From Enterovibrio nigricans DSM 22720 (GTDB taxonomy: Bacteria > Pseudomonadota > Gammaproteobacteria > Enterobacterales > Vibrionaceae): a DNA stretch of 49,775 bases. Where the stretch lies: NCBI RefSeq assembly GCF_900167155.1, contig NZ_FUXU01000030.1, positions 1-49,775 of the forward strand. Direction: 5' to 3'. A program made the position numbers and the translations under genes. Of the stretch, positions 18,426-26,616 are shown piece after piece; within the stretch, counting starts at the first letter, position 1; each line of letters starts with the position of its first letter. The notes under the pieces are model-generated. The model was not told the origin of the DNA and ran no database searches. It saw only the letters and a program-made list of their open reading frames with translations.

Positions 18426-19154
18426 TTATGCACTCAATACGCTGAATAGGTACAAAGCCGTGGCTGCAATCATCGCGGCAGGAAACGCAAACAGCAGTCG
18501 CCACAACGAACCGTGGACCTGATATTCCAAATACGCATCTTGCGATGACGCATTCAAGGGATAGACGTTTGCGGAAGACTTTGCGCTTACAGAAACCTTG
18601 TCGCTTGCCGAAAAAAGAGGCTGGATATTGGGCCAGTCAGAGACATGATCAAACACCTCAATGCCATGTTGCACACCCAGAAAATCAGCCAGTTCTGCCG
18701 TTTGTTCAAAGTTGCCGATGCTGTTTCGCCAAACACGCTCTCCCTTCGCGCTCAGCTCAAGCCAACAGCCTTTTTTATACTCAATGATGGGGGTCACCGT
18801 CAGTTTGCAATCAGAAACAAGCCAGAAAGTCACCTGAGACAGCGAAAGGCCACGCCATCCAACACAATGCGCGATACGATTTCGACCGAAAATGAAGCGT
18901 TCCCTGCAGGAAAAAAACACAGTACAGAGAAGGGAAAGAAAGATTGCACAGCCAATAAAAAAAACCTCATTGCCTGTGCCTCTTACGACAGAAACAACGG
19001 CCATCACGACTGAACTTACTAAGGGAATAAGACAGACAACACCCAGCACCACAAAAATTTTTTGCTTTACCCCAACAAGGTAATACTGGCCAAGCTCATC
19101 TTTTTTAAGGTGGTAGCGCGCGCCCCAATACAAATCCTGATAAGTGATGTTCAT
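18426..19154 (-). CDS. Hypothetical three-helix membrane protein
   Basis: A 242-residue protein not recognised. Two adjacent hydrophobic helices near residues 32-78 (IFVVLGVVCLIPLVSSVVMA; VFFIGCAIFLSLLCTVFFSC) and a C-terminal helix (LLFAFPAAMIAATALYLF) flank a soluble middle with WLVSDCKLTVTPIIEYKKG and WLELSAKGERVW. Its helix-hairpin-plus-beta-domain layout resembles the following gene. The ATG at 19154 was preferred because AGGGACGTGG precedes it. It is the first gene of the minus-strand group leading to the OmpA-like protein, and co-function is inferred from spacing only. Confidence 0.7.
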   Translation of the reverse strand: MNITYQDLYWGARYHLKKDELGQYYLVGVKQKIFVVLGVVCLIPLVSSVVMAVVSVVRGTGNEVFFIGCAIFLSLLCTVFFSCRERFIFGRNRIAHCVGWRGLSLSQVTFWLVSDCKLTVTPIIEYKKGCWLELSAKGERVWRNSIGNFEQTAELADFLGVQHGIEVFDHVSDWPNIQPLFSASDKVSVSAKSSANVYPLNASSQDAYLEYQVHGSLWRLLFAFPAAMIAATALYLFSVLSA

Positions 19155-19306
19155 CCACGTCCCTGCGGTATGCCACTTGAACAATTACCATACTGGTGCA
19201 GTGATAATCGGTCGATATCGAAGGTGTGTTAATAGTTAGACATTCGAAGAGTTTGAACAAAGAAGTGATGTCACTTGCCAGCAATGAGGAGGAATGAAGA
19301 CGACAT

Positions 19307-20638
19307 CTAAAAGGACAAGAGGAGGAGTAAGAGCCTCGTTTGAGGCTCTTGGTAACAGGTACTCAGTCGTGCCAAAAAAAACGAATCATTATTCGCACGT
19401 TTGTTGAAGTGAAGGCGCGTTTGCTCAACCACGGCCAACACAACATCACTTGCCGCTTGCAGTGATTTAACGGGCAAATATTCATAGATGGAATGGAAGT
19501 TGTGTGCGCCCGTAAACAAATTAGGGCAAGGCAAGCCATTTTGAGACAGAATTGAACCATCATAGCCGCCACGCATTGGAATCACGTTTGGCGTAATGCC
19601 GCATTGCGCATAGGCTGCTTTTGCAATATCGATAGGGTAACGGTTTTCGCCTTTCAGGCTGTTTTCGACGTTGGAGTAACGATCAGAGACGGTTAAGGTC
19701 ACACTGCCTTCTCCCCACAGTGCATTGCAGCTGGTCTCCATCGCTTTCATGAACACTTTGCGCTGTTCATAACCTTCTTCGGTAAAATCGCGAATATCAA
19801 GGGTCAGAACAGTTTGTGCGCTGTTGCCGTGCAGCTCTTTTACCCAGTAGTAACCTTCGCGGCCTTCTGTGTATTGAGGAGCCTCACCCCCCGGCAGCAT
19901 GGCAATGAATTTGTGCGCCATCAGCAGCGAGTTCTTCAGCTTTCCTTTGGCGGACATTGGATGCGCAGACTGACCGTGGAAAATCACTTTCACATCGCCC
20001 GCATTCCAGTTTTCATACACCAAGTCGCCGATCGCACAGCAATCCAACGTGTAGGCAAAATCAGCACCAAACGCGTCTACATCAAACGCCTTAGCACCGC
20101 GAAGGCCTACTTCTTCGTCAGGAAGGAAACCGACCTTGATGGTGCCGTGAGGGATCTCAGGGTTCGCTTTCAAATGTGCCAGCACGTTCATGATGGCTGC
20201 AATCGCTGCTTTGTCATCTGCGCCCAGCAAGCTAGTACCATCAGTCACGATGATGTCGTCACCCATGTAGTTTTCTAGTTCTGGGAATTCAGACTGCTTC
20301 AGATAAATGCCCAGGTCAGCATTCAAGCAAAGATCAGCACCGGAATACGGCAAAATTTGCGCATGCGTATCAGTATCACGCTCTGCACTGGTATCCAGAT
20401 GACCGAAAAATGCCACGGTCGGGATATCTTGGTTGGTATTGGCAGGTAACGTCGCGGTAACAATGCATTTTTCATTGACGTTAACGTCTTCCAGTCCAAG
20501 CTCTAACAGTTCTTTTTCCAAGTGACGGGCAAGTTCCCACTGCCCATTTGAGGACGGTATTTGGCCTTCAGCGGCATTTTTGCGATTGCAGGTAGTGTTG
20601 AATTGGGTGTAACGGATAAAACGACTAACAATATCCAC
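19307..20638 (-). CDS. pepT: Peptidase T, C-terminus extended by a probable frameshift
   Basis: PepT is a zinc aminotripeptidase of the M20 family. Metal and catalytic motifs are present: VAFFGHLDTSAE, DGTSLLGADDKAA, GFLPDEEVGLRGAKAFD, YTLDCCAIGDLVYEN, GQSAHPMSAKG, PMRGGYDGSILSQNGLPCPN and FTGAHNFHSIYEY. The GTG start follows AAAGGGCGCACC. The frame gives 443 residues against about 410 in the family. The extra tail begins after FNKRANNDSFF, exactly at a run of eight A/T (19374-19381), and reads through a hairpin; with seven bases the protein would end ...SFFWHD. So the last 24 residues are probably an artefact or a real slippage mutation. Confidence 0.93.
   Translation of the reverse strand: MDIVSRFIRYTQFNTTCNRKNAAEGQIPSSNGQWELARHLEKELLELGLEDVNVNEKCIVTATLPANTNQDIPTVAFFGHLDTSAERDTDTHAQILPYSGADLCLNADLGIYLKQSEFPELENYMGDDIIVTDGTSLLGADDKAAIAAIMNVLAHLKANPEIPHGTIKVGFLPDEEVGLRGAKAFDVDAFGADFAYTLDCCAIGDLVYENWNAGDVKVIFHGQSAHPMSAKGKLKNSLLMAHKFIAMLPGGEAPQYTEGREGYYWVKELHGNSAQTVLTLDIRDFTEEGYEQRKVFMKAMETSCNALWGEGSVTLTVSDRYSNVENSLKGENRYPIDIAKAAYAQCGITPNVIPMRGGYDGSILSQNGLPCPNLFTGAHNFHSIYEYLPVKSLQAASDVVLAVVEQTRLHFNKRANNDSFFLARLSTCYQEPQTRLLLLLLSF
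19329..19350. terminator. Hairpin at the 3' end of pepT
   Basis: A perfect stem AAGAGCCTC / GAGGCTCTT, loop GTTT. No T-tract follows on either strand. It lies inside the extended pepT frame, which supports the natural stop being upstream of it. Confidence 0.55.
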
Positions 20639-20904
20639 GGTGCGCCCTTTCTATATACTTCGGAAAATTGCCGTCAATATAAGCACCTATCCCACAATAA
20701 AACGTGATGTGCACCGCTTTTATTTTGAAAGAAAGCAGATATTTACTTCGTAAAATCAGCAAGTAAACAAGGTGTTACACATCTGTTCCCACTTCGCATT
20801 GTCTGCATTTATAACCCGTTACCTGGCGTATGAATTTTGTTCTGTTCGCGTTACCATTTACCCGTGAGTTCAACGCCTCTTTTTCCTAACACAATGGAAC
20901 GTGA

Positions 20905-21921
20905 ATGCTTTCAATTCCTCTTCCCTTTGTCGCTTCCTTACTTTTGCTTCTCACCGCCATTATTGTGAGGGTAAAGCAGCCCCACTCAGGAATAAAAACG
21001 ATGGGGTTTATTCTTCTTTGCGCACTCGCAACCGCCATCGTCGGGTTAAGGTGGAGCTTTGATATCGCTCTGCTTAGATTCCTTCAGCCCATTACTGGCG
21101 CATTTATCCCCATGGCAGCATGGCTCTGCTTTGCCAGAGCACATGGCAATCACTCTCGACCTTGGCGCCATCTAATCGGCCCTCTTGCCGTGACCATCTG
21201 CGCGTTTAACCATGAGTTATGGTTAAATGCCGTCGACATACTCCTTGTCAGCCTGTATTTGGGGTATGGCAGCTTCCTTATCGCCTCGTCTTTCTCGATA
21301 CCCGCTGGCGTTCGGATATCCACAATTCGTAACGTTGTCGTCGCTGAACGCACCGCTGGCGGGTTACTCCTGTTTTCAGCCCTCATTGATGGCGTCTTAA
21401 GTTACGATTTTATGGTGAACAACGCTGAGCACGTGCAGCTAATCCTTTCCACCAGCTATCTTGTGCTTATCCCTGCAATTGTATTTACCGTTGTTATTGT
21501 CAGCGCCAGCGTACCGTCAAGCGTGAAACATTCTCAGGAAGAAACGGCCTCATCCCCCACTTCAACAGCAAGCCTGATAGGTCACATCGATGCCAAAAAT
21601 ATCGTCAATAAATTCGACGTTCTTATGAAAGAAAAACAAGCATTTCTCGACCCAGACTTAACGTTGAATCGATTAGCCAGAAAACTCGGCATTCCGGCAA
21701 GGCAAATATCTTCAGCTGTGAATCAAATCTACGGAGAGAATATTTCCAAAGTCATGAACGGATACAGGATTGAATTTGCCAAGCAACTCCTGATAAGCAC
21801 GAATGAGAGTATTACCGCGATCTATCTTCAATCAGGCTTTCAAACCAAATCGAATTTCAATCGCGAGTTTTTGCGTATTACAGGAATATCGCCTTCGGCA
21901 TTTAGGCAAAAAGGTGAATAA
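20905..21921 (+). CDS. Membrane-anchored AraC-family regulator
   Basis: A 338-residue protein whose N-terminal 205 residues form about seven hydrophobic helices (PFVASLLLLLTAIIV, MGFILLCALATAIVGL, TSYLVLIPAIVFTVVIV and others). A linker rich in Ser/Thr leads to a C-terminal AraC/XylS DNA-binding domain (about 235-336) with LNRLARKLGIPARQISSAVN and the second helix-turn-helix ending NREFLRITGISPSAFRQ. Such fusions are thought to sense membrane or extracellular signals and bind DNA at the membrane. It diverges from pepT and precedes the binding-protein/chemoreceptor pair on the same strand by 169 bases, so it might control them; that is inference. Confidence 0.85.
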   Translation: MLSIPLPFVASLLLLLTAIIVRVKQPHSGIKTMGFILLCALATAIVGLRWSFDIALLRFLQPITGAFIPMAAWLCFARAHGNHSRPWRHLIGPLAVTICAFNHELWLNAVDILLVSLYLGYGSFLIASSFSIPAGVRISTIRNVVVAERTAGGLLLFSALIDGVLSYDFMVNNAEHVQLILSTSYLVLIPAIVFTVVIVSASVPSSVKHSQEETASSPTSTASLIGHIDAKNIVNKFDVLMKEKQAFLDPDLTLNRLARKLGIPARQISSAVNQIYGENISKVMNGYRIEFAKQLLISTNESITAIYLQSGFQTKSNFNREFLRITGISPSAFRQKGE

Positions 21922-22090
21922 CGAATAGCTACACCGCAAAAATTGTCTGTTCGACCAAAGCCCTTACTTTCTCATTGGGAATCCGTGAGCATTAACTAAA
22001 CCCTCACGCTGCTTAATTAAATCAATAATGAGACATGTGAATTATTTCCTATACTCACAAGTAACTCATCTATTGATAGGGGATTTATCA

Positions 22091-23222
22091 ATGAGCTCTT
22101 TACGTTGCATCATCGGCGCACTTTGGGTGTTTTCCTGTTCAGTTGCTGCCGAAGTTGGCGTCACCGACAACACGATCACCTTTGGTATGAGTAATGCCCT
22201 ATCTGGCCCTGCATCGGGGTTAGGTAATGGCGTAAAAGCAGGAACGCTCGCCTACTTTGAGAAGATTAATCAGCAAGGTGGTGTTCACGGCAGACAAATA
22301 AAAGTCATCTCGCTGGATGACGGCTATGAGCCAGATCGCGCAGCAAAAAACGCGAAGCGTCTCATCTATACCGATAAAGTGTTCGCGTTGGTCAGCTTTG
22401 TAGGTACACCAACATCGAAAGCGGTTGTGCCTGAAGTCAACCGTGCAAAAATCCCTTATATCGGCCCTTTTACGGGTGCCGAGTTCCTGCGAACACCAGC
22501 CAACAAAAATATCTTTAACGTTAGGGCAAGCTACTTTAATGAAACCGAAAAACTGGTCGATCATTTCATTAATGACCTTGGCTATAAAAAGATTGCGGTT
22601 TTTATTCAAGATGACGGATACGGTGCAGCGGGCAAAGCCGGCGTGCAACGTGCATTGAGACAACGAGGATTGAAAATCCACGCGGAAGGCAGATATCAGA
22701 GAAACACCTTAAACGTGGAACAAGGATTGAACAGCATCATGGCGAAGCAACCCGACGCTGTGATTATGGTGGGTGCGTACAAAGCCTGCGGTGCCTTTAT
22801 CAAAATGGCACGCAGCAAAAATTTCACGCCTAAGTTCGCCAATATTTCCTTTGTTGGTACAAAAAAACTTATCGCGGAACTCGGCCCTGATGGCGATGGC
22901 AGTTACATTTCTCAGGTCATGCCTAATCCCGATGAAAGCACGTTACAAATTTAAGAAAGATCTAGGCAACTACGGTGTCGACAGCCCGTATTACACTCAG
23001 CTTGAAGGCTATCTCAATGCAATGGTCATTGTAGAAGCGTTAAATGAAGCAGGCTCTCACTTAACAAGAGACCGCTTTGTGAATGCCATGGAAGGCATGA
23101 AAAACAAAGATTTTGGTGGTTTGCAGGTCAATTTCGGAAAATCTGACCGCCAAGGTTTAGACGATGTCTATCTCACTAAAATTGAAAACGGCAAAGCAGT
23201 CCCTATCCAAAAGATGAAGTGA
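22091..23222 (+). pseudogene. Branched-chain-amino-acid-type binding protein, frameshifted
   Basis: A type I periplasmic solute-binding protein (LivJ/Peripla_BP_6 family). There is a signal peptide (MSSLRCIIGALWVFSCSVAA), then VTDNTITFGMSNALSGPASG, ALVSFVGTPTSKAVVPEVNR and AVFIQDDGYGAAGKAGVQRAL. The first frame stops after VMPNPDESTLQI near 22953, while homology continues in the next frame from KFKKDLGNYGVDSPYYTQLEGYLNA to 23222. Either one extra base in AAATTTAAG or a small deletion explains it. No permease or ATPase gene is nearby; a chemoreceptor starts four bases after it. This suggests a binding protein dedicated to chemotaxis rather than uptake. The start ATG lies behind AGGGGATTT. Confidence 0.85.
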
Positions 23223-23226
23223 TCGT

Positions 23227-24612
23227 ATGACAAAGTGGATAACGCTCTTTTCAAGGCTCTCCCTGCGCTATCGTATCTTGCTGCCATTGATTGGCAGCAT
23301 TACGATATTCCTGACCGTCGCAGCCCTTTTCTTTCATCAGATGACCTCGACAGAGCTTTCGAGGATCCAACAGGGCAAAGTCGAATCATTGGCAAACTTT
23401 TTAAAACAATCAAGCACGACATACATCCTTAATTACGACTTGTCTGCACTGGAAGATTTCGTCAAAGTCGGTATGCAGGATGACGATATCGACCACATTG
23501 AATTTGTCGACGGCCAAGGTATCCCGTACACGGAAATTCAGCCCAAGGCTATCACATCAGACGCGCAGACATACTCTGAAGAGATACTGTCACAAGACGG
23601 TGATCTGCTCGGTACGCTGAATATCGTCTACAACGAGAAAAACTCCACTGCGGCCCTTCAGCGAAATTTACAAGTCGTTCTGTTTTGCTTTTTTGCCATC
23701 ATCGCCCTGTTGTGCGGGATTATTTATGTTGTTGCTTCGCGCCTTTCTAGGCCGTTGATTGCCATTACACAAGATCTCGCCTCAGTGTCCGATGCGGCAC
23801 TTGATAACTCTCGCCTTGTCTTAAAAGGGGCGGAAGATTTGGCAGACGGCGTGGAAAAACAGCGTGCAGCGCTTGATTCAAACGTGTCGGCTATTTCCCA
23901 AATTACCGAAATGGTGAAACAGACTAACGAAAATGTGCTGAGTTGTTTGGATGTCTCAAAAGGCACGCTTGAACTCAGCAGTGCTGGCAGCAAGAACATG
24001 GATCAAATGGCGCACTCTGTTGTACTCATTGAGAACTCAAATAAACAGTTGCGCGAAATTAATGACATTATTCAGAAAATTTCGGATTACACCAAGGTCA
24101 TCCATGACATCGTTTTTCAAACCAAGCTCCTGTCGCTCAATGCCTCTATTGAAGCTGAACGCGCAGGAGAGCATGGCCGTGGGTTCGCAGTTGTCGCGCA
24201 GGAAGTGGGACAACTGGCATTGATGTCGGGTCAGGCTTCTCAAGACATTGATAAGTTGCTGAAAGATTCGATGGCCACCGTCGGAGAAATCGTCAAAGAA
24301 ACGGAAATTCGTGTGAAGGAAAGTAAAACACTGTCAGAACAAACACAAGTGAGCTTTTCAAGTATTTCTGAACAAATTCAAGGGTTAGCGAAAGAAATAG
24401 ATTCTTTCAGTGAAGCGTTTAACCAACAAATGAAAGGCATTGTTCAGGTTAACTCCGCCATGGAGTCCATGGCTGGCATTGTTAACCACAATCATCATAT
24501 TGCCAGTGAGACGTCGCAGGTATCAATGAGCTACAAAGAACAAAGCCTAAAACTCAAGCAAGTCACAGATACCATTAAAGATTTGATCAAAGGGAGCAAG
24601 AAAGCGTCCTGA
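23227..24612 (+). CDS. Methyl-accepting chemotaxis protein paired with a binding protein
   Basis: A 461-residue chemoreceptor-type protein: transmembrane helix about 17-40, a small periplasmic domain of about 105 residues, a second helix ([20 protein letters not shown], about 148-168), and a cytoplasmic signalling domain with tip sequence [20 protein letters not shown] and [13 protein letters not shown]. The HAMP region is short and not typical. The periplasmic part ([20 protein letters not shown]) is too small to be a Cache dimer, and the gene lies four bases after a type I solute-binding protein gene, so it may read the ligand-loaded binding protein. The partner gene is frameshifted in this sequence. 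Confidence 0.88.
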   Translation: MTKWITLFSRLSLRYRILLPLIGSITIFLTVAALFFHQMTSTELSRIQQGKVESLANFLKQSSTTYILNYDLSALEDFVKVGMQDDDIDHIEFVDGQGIPYTEIQPKAITSDAQTYSEEILSQDGDLLGTLNIVYNEKNSTAALQRNLQVVLFCFFAIIALLCGIIYVVASRLSRPLIAITQDLASVSDAALDNSRLVLKGAEDLADGVEKQRAALDSNVSAISQITEMVKQTNENVLSCLDVSKGTLELSSAGSKNMDQMAHSVVLIENSNKQLREINDIIQKISDYTKVIHDIVFQTKLLSLNASIEAERAGEHGRGFAVVAQEVGQLALMSGQASQDIDKLLKDSMATVGEIVKETEIRVKESKTLSEQTQVSFSSISEQIQGLAKEIDSFSEAFNQQMKGIVQVNSAMESMAGIVNHNHHIASETSQVSMSYKEQSLKLKQVTDTIKDLIKGSKKAS

Positions 24613-24622
24613 TTTCTTGCTC
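24594..24622 (+). terminator. Hairpin over the chemoreceptor stop codon
   Basis: GAGCAAGAAA (24594-24603) / TTTCTTGCTC (24613-24622), perfect 10-bp stem. The T-tract is weak. Confidence 0.55.
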
Positions 24623-24644
24623 ACTTAATTGGTCGAGCAAGGTA

Positions 24645-26339
24645 TTAGAAATCACACTCCGCACTGAACGTCAGTCTCTCGTGCGTGTAAGGGTGATCAA
24701 ACGACAGCTGTTCAGCGTGTAGATGCAACCGAGCATCCTTTTCACCGTAAAGACTGTCGCCAATCATTGGCATGTTCAGCCCTAGGTGGTGCGCACAATG
24801 CACGCGAAGTTGGTGAGTGCGGCCAGTTTTCGGGTACATATGTAACTTGCTACGGCCCGCTTCAACCTGAATCACCTGCCAATATGTCGTCGCAGGCTTA
24901 CCGTGTTCAAAACAGACCAACTGGCGTGGCCTATCATCAGGGTCGCCGCGCATAGGCAAATTAATTTCACCTTGCGGCTGTTCTACTACCCCTTCCACCA
25001 TCGCAATATAACGCTTTTCCACACCACGCGTTATAAATTGCTTCTGTAAGCTCTTGTTTGCGCGTCTTGTCAGGGCAAACACCAACAAACCCGACGTCGC
25101 CATATCTAAACGGTGCAGTACAAAAGGGCCTTCGACATCAGGGAACAGAGCCTGAACGCGAGTGTAAGCCGAATCATTTATGGTTTTACCAGGAACGGAC
25201 AGTAGGCCAGAAGGCTTGTTGACCACGACAATGGCATCATCTTGATAGATAACGTCTAACGTTTTATCTTCCCCCCAGTTCCTTTCAAGTGGGTTCGGAT
25301 CGACGGTTAGCCCTTCCAACATATGATTCAAAATAGGATTACATTTCCCATGACAAGATGGGTAAAACGTTTTGTGTTGGCGCACTTCAGATTTCGGTGA
25401 CACTCCCCACCAAAACTCGGCCATCGCCAACGGTGTAAAGCCGTGTTTATACGCATAATGCAGCAACTTAGGTGCCGCACACTCTCCCGCTCCAGCAGGC
25501 GGTACCGGGTGAGTAGTGGGTGCGAAGATGTCTTTGAGGGATTTTGCCTCCCCGCGTGCATTCAGAAAACGATATTGCTCAAACAACTTGTTTTGAAGAG
25601 CGTTAGACAAGGTTTTACGTTCTTGCTTCGCGAGCGCGATTTCAGTCGTTAACGCCGTTAGTGCCGATTGAACCAGACCGATTTTTTCGTCCCACTCCAA
25701 TTTAAGGTATTTGAGCACATTCTTTTCAGCGACGCTTAGCTTGGCTAAGCCGTCTAAGGCTAAAGTTAGTGCGTCCCCTGTAAGGGTTGACTCCGCCTGT
25801 ATACGTTGTTCTTTACGCGCCGCTCGTCCCTCAATCATAGCTTGACGTTGCTGTTGTTCTAGCTGGTTATAATCGCTTTGATGCTGTGCCAACTGCGCAG
25901 CCAATTCTGACAACAACGGGTTGGCAGTGAGCGTTTTCACTTTGGAATTAAGTACCGTTATGCATTCCAACTCCTGTTGGAAAAAGCACTCCTCAGCCAG
26001 CATATCAAACACAGGCGGCACAAAATGGGGCAATAGGTTTTGCTCAGCGATTTTGCCCGAAAACGCACTGAAATAACCTAACTCACCTTGCGGCGATCGC
26101 ACTAACAGCACACCAAACATTTTTCCTGTTCCCGAATCCACGGAAAGTTCATGCTTATCGGTCAGGCCAAAATCATGCTGCCAGTCAGATTGGGTAACGA
26201 GGTGTTGCTGCAATTCATTCGCTGCGAGTACACACAGTGGATGCGGCTGATAGTAAAACGGAAACGTAAACGCACTTGGCAGCTCGAATTGATCGATAGT
26301 GGCATTAAAACGGGTAAAAAATTCGTCTGATTGGTGCAT
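24645..26339 (-). CDS. RluA-family pseudouridine synthase with long N-terminal extension
   Basis: A 564-residue protein. The C-terminal 220 residues are an RluA-type pseudouridine synthase: IVVVNKPSGLLSVPG, the catalytic Asp in FVLHRLDMATSGLLVFA, EKRYIAMVEG, and the TGRTHQLRVHCAHHLG segment with IGDSLYG. The N-terminal 340 residues include a coiled-coil-like stretch (QLAQHQSDYNQLEQQQRQAM) and a cysteine-containing segment (FYPSCHGKCNPILNHML) before the catalytic domain; this long form is known in Vibrio and relatives as a separate group from RluA (about 220 residues). The RNA target is not known. The ATG at 26339 has no clear Shine-Dalgarno. Confidence 0.88.
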   Translation of the reverse strand: MHQSDEFFTRFNATIDQFELPSAFTFPFYYQPHPLCVLAANELQQHLVTQSDWQHDFGLTDKHELSVDSGTGKMFGVLLVRSPQGELGYFSAFSGKIAEQNLLPHFVPPVFDMLAEECFFQQELECITVLNSKVKTLTANPLLSELAAQLAQHQSDYNQLEQQQRQAMIEGRAARKEQRIQAESTLTGDALTLALDGLAKLSVAEKNVLKYLKLEWDEKIGLVQSALTALTTEIALAKQERKTLSNALQNKLFEQYRFLNARGEAKSLKDIFAPTTHPVPPAGAGECAAPKLLHYAYKHGFTPLAMAEFWWGVSPKSEVRQHKTFYPSCHGKCNPILNHMLEGLTVDPNPLERNWGEDKTLDVIYQDDAIVVVNKPSGLLSVPGKTINDSAYTRVQALFPDVEGPFVLHRLDMATSGLLVFALTRRANKSLQKQFITRGVEKRYIAMVEGVVEQPQGEINLPMRGDPDDRPRQLVCFEHGKPATTYWQVIQVEAGRSKLHMYPKTGRTHQLRVHCAHHLGLNMPMIGDSLYGEKDARLHLHAEQLSFDHPYTHERLTFSAECDF

Positions 26340-26544
26340 GGTCAAATTCTATCAGCGACACAAAGGAGGCGCGATTTTACCTGTTTAAACGAGGAATACC
26401 ACCTCGCTGGACAGCCGCATAGTGAGCATAACCTTCTGGTGGTATAAAGGCAGGCCGTAAGGCAAGGATAACTGTTTAAATTTTGTGTTGTTTCGACGAA
26501 TTAACCGCCCTTTAGCCCTTCCCCACGGCAGGATGAAATGCATT

Positions 26545-26579
26545 AAAAAAGCCAACAGTACCTGACTGCTGGCTTTTTG
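26545..26579 (-). terminator. Terminator after the secreted Calx-beta gene
   Basis: AAAAAAGCCA (26545-26554) / TGGCTTTTT (26570-26578) with the inner part partly paired. It lies 38 bases beyond the minus-strand stop at 26617. Confidence 0.8.
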
Positions 26580-26616
26580 AAAGTACGTAACCGTTTGAAT
26601 GGATTGCGTAGATTGC

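Noticed and set aside
19329-19350. pepT hairpin as a strong intrinsic terminator
   Set aside because: The stem is perfect but there is no T-tract on either strand, so it is listed with moderate confidence only.
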